NCBI RefSeq assembly: GCF_014633365.1
Contig: NC_068349.1
Location: forward strand, 28,844,753-28,908,752
DNA length: 64,000 nt
Direction: 5' to 3'
DNA from: Diospyros lotus
Lineage: Eukaryota; Streptophyta; Magnoliopsida; Ericales; Ebenaceae
In this document: piece after piece, positions 58,725 to 64,000 of the stretch
Layout of the letters: every line of letters begins with the position of its first letter
How positions within the stretch are numbered: position 1 is the first letter of the stretch
Program-made: the position numbers and the translations under genes
Notes under the pieces: generated by a model
Told to the model about the DNA's origin: nothing
Database searches by the model: none
The model's input: the letters and a program-made list of their open reading frames with translations, nothing else

Positions 58725-61622
58725 TGTAACACCCGGTGTTACAGGTGTTAAAAGAATGAGAAAGAAAGTGAAAAAAAAATTCCAAAAATGCCCTTGAGAA
58801 GGTGTTGGATCCTTGAGATTGAGGGTGCCCTATGACAGGGGTATTTTGGTAATTTGGATAGTGAAATTCAATATAAAGGGTATTTTGGTAAATTAGAAAT
58901 AATTCCTATGTGGAATTAGGTGTGTAAGTGAATAAAATCTAATTTGGTATTTATGTGGAGATATATGGGATTAATAAATTCTCAAAGGGTATTTTGGGAA
59001 TTTTGGAATTTATTTCCATAAAGGAAATTAATTATGGAAAATAGGAAAAATGGAGAATATGAAATTATTGGAGGAAATAATTATTTTCCCTAAATTAGTG
59101 AATAAATGTGGTGATGCCACATGGATGGTGGAGATGGAAGCTTGGAAGCCAAGTTTAGTGTCTTGTAATGACACTTGGCATTTTGTGGTCCAAGTTAAAT
59201 GAGAGATTTAAATAAATGCAAAAGAAATGATAATTGGTCTTGTGAGCATTTAAAGAGGGGCATAATGGTGTTGGATTAAAATAAAAATCTAAAAGAAATG
59301 AAAATTAGTCTCCCATTAATGTTTGGAAAATATGGAGATTTTATTGAATAAGAAAGAAATTAATTATGTCTCTCAAGTGTGATGGTTATGAAAATAGTCC
59401 CATTAATTTAAATGGGAAAGAAATAAGAAATTGGGAGATGGTGACTAGGGACACATGGCATGATCTTGTGAATCAAGAATAGGCATTTAAATGAAATTCA
59501 AAATTGGAGAGTAAATGGTCTTTCAAGTGTTAAATGCAAGCCATGATGTTGTTGCCTAAAAAGAAAATGGAAAAGAAATGGAAATTAGTCATTCATTTAT
59601 GAGTGAAAATGGGAAGATTTATTTAAATGAGAAAGAGTGAAATTAGTCACTCAAGTTGATTTGTTGAAATTAGTCAAAATAAATAGTTGAGAAAATGGCT
59701 AATTTTGGTATTGGAAGACTAAATTGATCCAAGGGTTAGGATCAAGTCTTGAAAAGGTGAGATATATCCAATGGCTTGGATTAAGTCTTGAAAATGGCAT
59801 ATAATTGTCTCATTAAAGTAAATGAGAAAGAAATGGAATTTTCAAGAGGCATTCAATGGTTGAGATTTGGCCTTGAAAAAGGGAAAGAAATCCAATGGTT
59901 GGGATTTTAGAAGACTAAAGCACATGGATTGTGCTTTTGGTGGAAGGCTAGGATTTGTTCTCTCAAATCCATAAAGATCCAAAGGCCTAGATTCATTCTT
60001 GAAGTATGGGGAAACTAGTATATAATGGCAAGTGAGAAAGTATTGGTTTCCTTTGGCCATTTGGAGAAAGAAATGAAGAAGGAAAGAAAGAAAGAGAGAT
60101 AGGAAGAAGTCTCTCATGGAGGAAAGAAATGGAAAGGAAAAGAAGAAGAAGTTAAGGTAAGCTTTATTCTTTCTTCTCTCCATTTTGAGTATGCTTGTAT
60201 GCAAAGTAAATTTCTTTTGGAATGCCATCTTAGATGGGAGAAAATGAAGATGGAAGCTCTCTTGAAATGAAGATTTAAGGTTCAAGAATGAGGTAAGGGA
60301 TGGCCCCATGTGGAGGAGGCCTTGCATTGCATTGTAAGTAGGTTGCATAAATTTGTATGTATCTCTTTGCATGCTTTACTTGTACATGAGACCTATGGCC
60401 ATGGGGGTGGGAAAGAAGTGGTAGGTTGATGCCTCAAACCATGTTGGGTTGTGAGGATGGAATGACCTAACCATACTTGCATGCATTTGTCATTACATAG
60501 ACTTGTTATGCTTTTATTTACCTTGCATATGCACCCTTACTGAGCTTTGTGGCTCATGAGGTTTTATCCTCCCCTTGTAGGTTGTTTTTATGTTAAAGAA
60601 GAAAAGGGAAAGTGCAAGCTTGTGGTTGGAAGCTCTTGGTGTATTTTTCTTTTGTTTCGATGTAATTTATGGCTTAAGAAGCCTAGACTTGTGGTACTTA
60701 ATTTGTGGCATTATGGCTTAGGAAAGCCTATTTGTTGCATTTGATCATGTGTGGTATTTATCTTGGAGGTTGTTATGTGAGCAACAAGAGGTTGTGTAAG
60801 GCTCATGTGTGAAATGGAAGGAAATTTTGATGTATGTTGTGAAAAATTCAAAGAGGTGTTTAAGCCTTAATTATGGAGAAAAATAGGCTAAAATTGATAG
60901 AAAGTGAGGTATATTTATGTGGTTTAAATTCTGGAAATTATGGGTTTTTAAAGCCCAAAGAAAAGAAAAAAAAAAAAGGGGAAAGAAGTGAAGAAGGCAG
61001 CAGGAGGCTGTTGGAAGCAGCCTGCGCGCGGGCGGCCGTGCCAGCGTGCGGGCGCGCGCACGCAGGCAAGCGTGTGACAGGCGCGGCCAGCTCCCAGCGG
61101 GGCCCCGCGCGGGTCCCGGGCACGCCAGCGGGCCCCGCCGGCCAATGTTTTTTAAAACAATTGGAATTTTGGGAAATTAAGGGGCATTTCTAAATTGATT
61201 TTGGGTCCCGGAGGAAATTTTCAAAATAAAGGGATTTTTCGGGCATTTTTGGAGAAAATGCCGAAATTTTGAAAAATTAAAAATTTGAGTTTTTCCTCCA
61301 AATTTGGTAATCAATCAATGGATTGATTTAAATGGTGCTTTATGAAGCCCGGTGAAAATTCTTAGATGGAAAAAGAATTAAAAATAATTGAGAAAAGGGC
61401 GATTGGGCGTCCGAATGAGATTTTCTTTATAGCCAATGCGGTGTGGCTAAAGCCCAATTCTGCTAGTGAATCCTGGGATTCAGGGAAGGGAAGGACGAGC
61501 CTAGTTCCCACCTAGGGCGTTTCGTCTTGAAACATGGTCCACCCTTCGCCAAAGGTCAGGCAAGTGGACAATTCGGGTGATTGTTCACGAGTAACTCCCG
61601 TAAGTGGGAGCGGGGCGTTACA
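58725..61622 (+). mobile_element. Solo LTR, about 2.9 kb, chromovirus (Tekay/Del-like)
   Basis: Begins TGTAACACCCGG and ends GAGCGGGGCGTTACA. Flanking 5-mers ATGTG (58720-58724) and ACGTG (61623-61627) form a TSD with one transition. It includes CTTACTGAGCTTTGTGGCTC (60536-60555), the phrase also seen in LTRs A and D here. Near 61020-61140 is a very GC-rich 120-bp patch. No gag or pol. Chance ORFs at 59842-60372 (minus) and 60873-61193 show no domain. Confidence 0.8.
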
Positions 61623-61627
61623 ACGTG

Positions 61628-62103
61628 TCCTTAGTTTCCCTCATTCGACTTCACGGTGAGCTCCATTTCATTCATTTTTTTTTCTATCTTTGTGATTGGT
61701 CTTGTTAGGGTATTCGTTATTCATTTTTTGTTTTCCTTTGTGTTTGTGTTTGTGTTTGTTTGTTTATTCTGTCACCCATAGCGTTCGCCGCAACCATTTG
61801 CATCCTTGCTGCTGTCGCCGCCGCTTGCGGCCTGCTCTCCAGCCCCCAAATCCACTGCCTCTCATTGATTCACTCCTTGCTCTACCTCTCTCACTTTTTC
61901 ACTCCTAATTTCTCCCTCACTCTCACAGATCGCTCTTGCCTATTGCTGCTCTATCGTTCTCTACCTCCCTCTTGCTCTCACCCTTGCCTTCGTCCTCGCT
62001 TTCTCGCCTCTGCTAATCGAAACCCTAAAAACAGTGACAAGTCACTATTTTTTAAAAATTAATAATAATAATAATAAATAAATCCAGAAAAAACTAAAAG
62101 ATC
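61628..62103 (+). other. 5' flank of the LBD pseudogene
   Basis: CT-rich leader-like DNA, with GTGTTTGTGTTTGTG near 61740 and a short (TAA)n near 62062-62080. A donor-like CACGGTGAGC at 61650-61659 could mark a former 5' UTR intron. No independent gene. Confidence 0.35.
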
Positions 62104-62639
62104 ATGTCAAGACCCGGTTTACCGTGCGGTGCCTGCAAAGTATTAAGAAGAAAGTGTACCTAATCATACGTCTTTGCCCCTTACTTCTGCTATGAAGAAG
62201 GACCTACTAATTTTGAAGATATCCATAAGGTTTTTGGTGCTAGTAATGCCTCAAAACTCCTGGTCCAGCTTCTAGTTAGTGACCGTTATGAGGCTGTCGC
62301 TACACAATTGTATGAAATTCAAGCTAAGCTTCAAGGTCCTATTTACGGTTGTGTCTCCTACATTTTTTCCCTCCAATAACAGATCATCGATCTTCAATTT
62401 CATTTAGCTTTATTGGAGAAATTACTATTTGCAAACTTTTATACAAACCCTCTCAATGTTCAAAATTGGTTTCAATCAGAAACTAATTTAAACCCATATT
62501 ATGATAATGGATCTTTCCTCGTGGATGATCCAAACCTTATTTGGAATTTTGAAAACCCAGTAATCCAAGAAGAAAATGTGCCATTTTCTTATTTCCAAGA
62601 GGGTAGTTCGCAACATTACCTAGTCGAAACTAGCAATAG

Positions 62640-62644
62640 CCAGT
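62640..62644. repeat. Target-site duplication CCAGT (left copy)
   Basis: CCAGT, repeated exactly at 63281-63285, flanks the Cassandra element. Confidence 0.95.
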
Positions 62645-62707
62645 TGTAACATCCTGCATCGAGCGATAGGAATGACCGAAACAACTTACCCTGATGGGCC
62701 TACACAA

Positions 62708-62762
62708 ACTTCCCAGGGGGGGTCACCCATTCTTAGATTTCCCCAGGTCAAGCACGCTTAAC
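62708..62762 (-). promoter_or_regulatory. 5S-like internal Pol III promoter, left LTR
   Basis: Box A-like CTTAAGCGTGCTTG region (62749-62762) and box C-like AATGGGTGACCCCCCTGGGA (62712-62731) on the minus strand, spaced as in plant 5S rRNA genes; one base differs in GGATGGGTGACC. Confidence 0.85.
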
Positions 62763-63116
62763 CCTAGAATTCTTTGCTTGCATTCAGCCCAAAAGGTATC
62801 CACCTGGTGTTGTTTTCTTCCTTACTTATCCTCGATATATACTATCCTCTTCTAGGCTCCCAAAACATTCTCCCCCCTTGAGCATATAACGTCCTCGTCA
62901 TGCGACCTTACAACTGGTCCCAAACCTTCTCCCCTTTGGAGGCTTCCATCCTAGAAGTCTGCTAGGAGCCGCTCCTTGATCAAGCCTCGCGCCCCGGCGC
63001 CACTCCCCGCCCTCATTAGACTGCCTTCTCCAAGGGTCGATTCTGATACCACCTGTAACATCCCGCATCAAGCGATAGGAATGACCGAAACAACTTATCC
63101 TGATGGACTTAGGCGA

Positions 63117-63169
63117 ACTTCCCAAGGGGGTCACCCATCCTTGGATTTCCCCAGGTCAAGCACGCTTAA
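63117..63169 (-). promoter_or_regulatory. 5S-like internal Pol III promoter, right LTR
   Basis: Box A-like TTAAGCGTGCTTG (63157-63169) and box C-like GGATGGGTGACCCCCTTGGG (63121-63140) on the minus strand. Closer to the 5S consensus than the left LTR. Confidence 0.88.
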
Positions 63170-63350
63170 CCCTAGAGTTCTTTGCTTGTATTCAGCCCAA
63201 AAGGTATCCAGCTGGTGTTGTTTCCTTCCTTATTTATCCTTGATATATACTATCCTCCTCTAGGCTCCTAGGGTATTACACCAGTGGCCATTCCCAGGTG
63301 ATATCAATGAACTTGGATCCGTTGTCTTTAGTAACCATTATCAACAGTGA

Positions 63351-63575
63351 ATATCAACGAAATCCAAATCTATCAACATGGGTGACTTAGATTAGTGTTT
63401 TGTAGATTTTGTAATGCTATCGTATCCCTTGACTATTCTATGATTACTTTCTTTGATGTTGTGTAATCTTGGATTATGCTCGATATTGTGGATTATGCTC
63501 GATATATTTCTCTCATGAGCTATATTGTTTATATATCTTTATTCTCTCAACTCACAATGTCGTTTTGATTATGAC
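63351..63575 (+). other. 3' flank of the LBD pseudogene running into retroelement sequence
   Basis: No gene. A short direct repeat, GGATTATGCTCGATAT, occurs at about 63472 and 63490. Sirevirus-type 3' sequence becomes recognisable from about 63550. Confidence 0.35.
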
Positions 63576-63951
63576 AAAAAGGAGGAGAAGAATCAAAATT
63601 TATGTATGAGAGTGAGTTATAAATATTTTTGTATGGGGGAGAAGAATGTATGATAATTTTTTTTTTTTTTTTATTGAAGTAAGGAAATTGTACATTTGAG
63701 ATATAGGAAATCCATTTAGGTATTCAAGGCAAGCAGGTGCAATCAAGGCAATCAGATTTATCAATCAGGTTTGCTCCTTAAATCTCTTAAAAAATATTTT
63801 ATCTATCGAGTTATATCAAAAATACTTTTATATTACTAGTATTTTTGATAGGAGGAGCTTATAGTATAAAATTAAGGGGGAGTTCAAAAATATTTTATCA
63901 AACTAATCATCTCATAAATTATGTTTTTGTCATCATAAAAAATGGGGAGAA
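63576..63951 (+). promoter_or_regulatory. Multiple polypurine tracts of a plus-strand Sirevirus-like element
   Basis: AAAAAGGAGGAGAAG (63576-63590), GGGGGAGAAGAA (about 63635-63646), AAGGGGGAG (63874-63882) and AAAATGGGGAGAA (63938-63951), the last directly before an LTR start. Matches the multiple-PPT trait of Sireviruses. The pol that would belong to it may be the fragment at 57550-58330, with the LBD region lying between. Confidence 0.7.
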
Positions 63952-64000
63952 TGTTGAGCTAACTTTCTCATATTAATTAAGTTTTGATGATTAACAAAAA
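63952..64000 (+). repeat. Start of a Sirevirus-like 3' LTR (cut by window end)
   Basis: TGTTGAGCTAACTTTCTCAT follows a polypurine tract and includes TTTTGATGATTAACAAAA, similar to the TTTTGATGATG starts of the other Sirevirus-like LTRs here. Confidence 0.6.

Larger units (their letters stand above)
62645..63280 (-). mobile_element. Cassandra TRIM retrotransposon with 5S-rRNA-like LTRs
   Basis: 636 bp. Two direct LTRs, 62645-62867 (223 bp) and 63054-63280 (227 bp), TGTAACATCC...ACA. On the minus strand the order is LTR, PBS (TGGTATCAGAATCGACCC at 63035-63052, initiator-tRNA-Met type), ~185-bp non-coding interior, purine tract (AAGGGGGGAGAA at 62868-62879), LTR. Both LTRs contain, on the minus strand, the 5S rRNA promoter blocks TTAAGCGTGCTTG and GGATGGGTGACC...GGGAAGT, the defining trait of Cassandra. 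It has no coding capacity and depends on other elements. The perfect TSD CCAGT lies in LBD coding sequence. Confidence 0.95.
62104..63350 (+). pseudogene. LBD: LOB-domain (LBD) transcription factor pseudogene split by Cassandra
   Basis: LBD proteins are plant-specific DNA-binding regulators of organ and root development. The ATG at 62104 opens a LOB domain: CGACKVLRRKC (Cys residues 1-3 of the C-block), [23 protein letters not shown] (GAS block), [15 protein letters not shown], and the start of the leucine zipper-like helix (QIIDLQFHLALL). It resembles class I LBD16/18/29-type proteins. Three lesions: an in-frame TAA at 62161-62163, the fourth Cys of the C-block changed to Tyr (TAC), and an in-frame TAA at 62377-62379. 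Cassandra inserted at 62645-63280. Skipping it and one TSD copy continues the same frame for 20 codons to a TGA at 63348-63350, a product near 201 residues. No intron. Confidence 0.9.

Noticed and set aside
59842..60372. A 176-residue minus-strand ORF
   Set aside because: It is inside the solo LTR, has a low-complexity F/L/S-rich product, and runs antisense to the LTR's orientation. No domain.
62645..63280. 5S rRNA genes
   Set aside because: Only the promoter blocks resemble 5S rRNA; the full ~120-bp gene is not conserved, and the copies lie in LTRs with PBS, PPT and TSD.

Overview
The window is plant nuclear DNA, most likely from a eudicot with a repeat-rich genome. It is AT-rich and dominated by nested LTR retrotransposons (Athila-like and chromovirus-like Ty3/gypsy, Sirevirus-like Ty1/copia, a Cassandra TRIM). 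It holds one intact, intronless host gene, a 3-ketoacyl-CoA synthase (KCS) at 39959-41554 (-). Remnants of two other host genes are present: a pentatricopeptide-repeat (PPR) exon carried inside a Pack-MULE, and a LOB-domain (LBD) transcription-factor pseudogene split by a Cassandra insertion. Nothing in the sequence identifies the species.

Layout. 1-221 is the end of an Athila-like LTR. 222-3510 is a degenerate tandem-repeat tract split by a solo LTR (655-3161, TSD TTTAT). 3946-20375 is a chromovirus-type LTR (TSD GGAAT) that received two later insertions: a 12.7-kb Athila-like retrotransposon (5581-18319, minus strand, TSD TGCGG) and a second LTR (18559-20309). 21099-25301 is another LTR (TSD GTGGC) with a further LTR nested in it (21139-23192, TSD AACCA). 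25302-39235 is old, mostly non-coding repeat debris with several Sirevirus-like LTRs. KCS follows. 42394-45390 is a pair of direct LTR-like repeats, the left one split by the Pack-MULE (42428-44002, perfect 9-bp TSD). 46451-54021 is an LTR interrupted by an Athila-derived non-autonomous element (47135-53387). 54022-58330 is a rearranged Sirevirus-like element with an env-like region and pol pieces in opposite orientations. 58725-61622 is a solo LTR upstream of the LBD pseudogene (62104-63350), which is split by Cassandra (62645-63280, TSD CCAGT). The window ends in another Sirevirus 3' end.

The most unusual item is in the Athila-like element. Between integrase and the 3' LTR, in sense orientation, it carries an intact, intronless 215-codon LOG-like reading frame (the cytokinin riboside 5'-monophosphate phosphoribohydrolase family) and an intact 144-codon ORF of unknown function. 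Its own gag and pol are broken by several frameshifts and stops, and the protease catalytic Asp is replaced. A hairpin motif with compensating base changes occurs three times around these two ORFs. A second recurring pattern is the clustering of TGTCGACA-type palindromes in the U3-like part of many Sirevirus-like LTRs, and also upstream of the env-like ORF.

Boundaries called from terminal dinucleotides plus TSDs are solid. LTRs without a TSD are approximate and are marked so.
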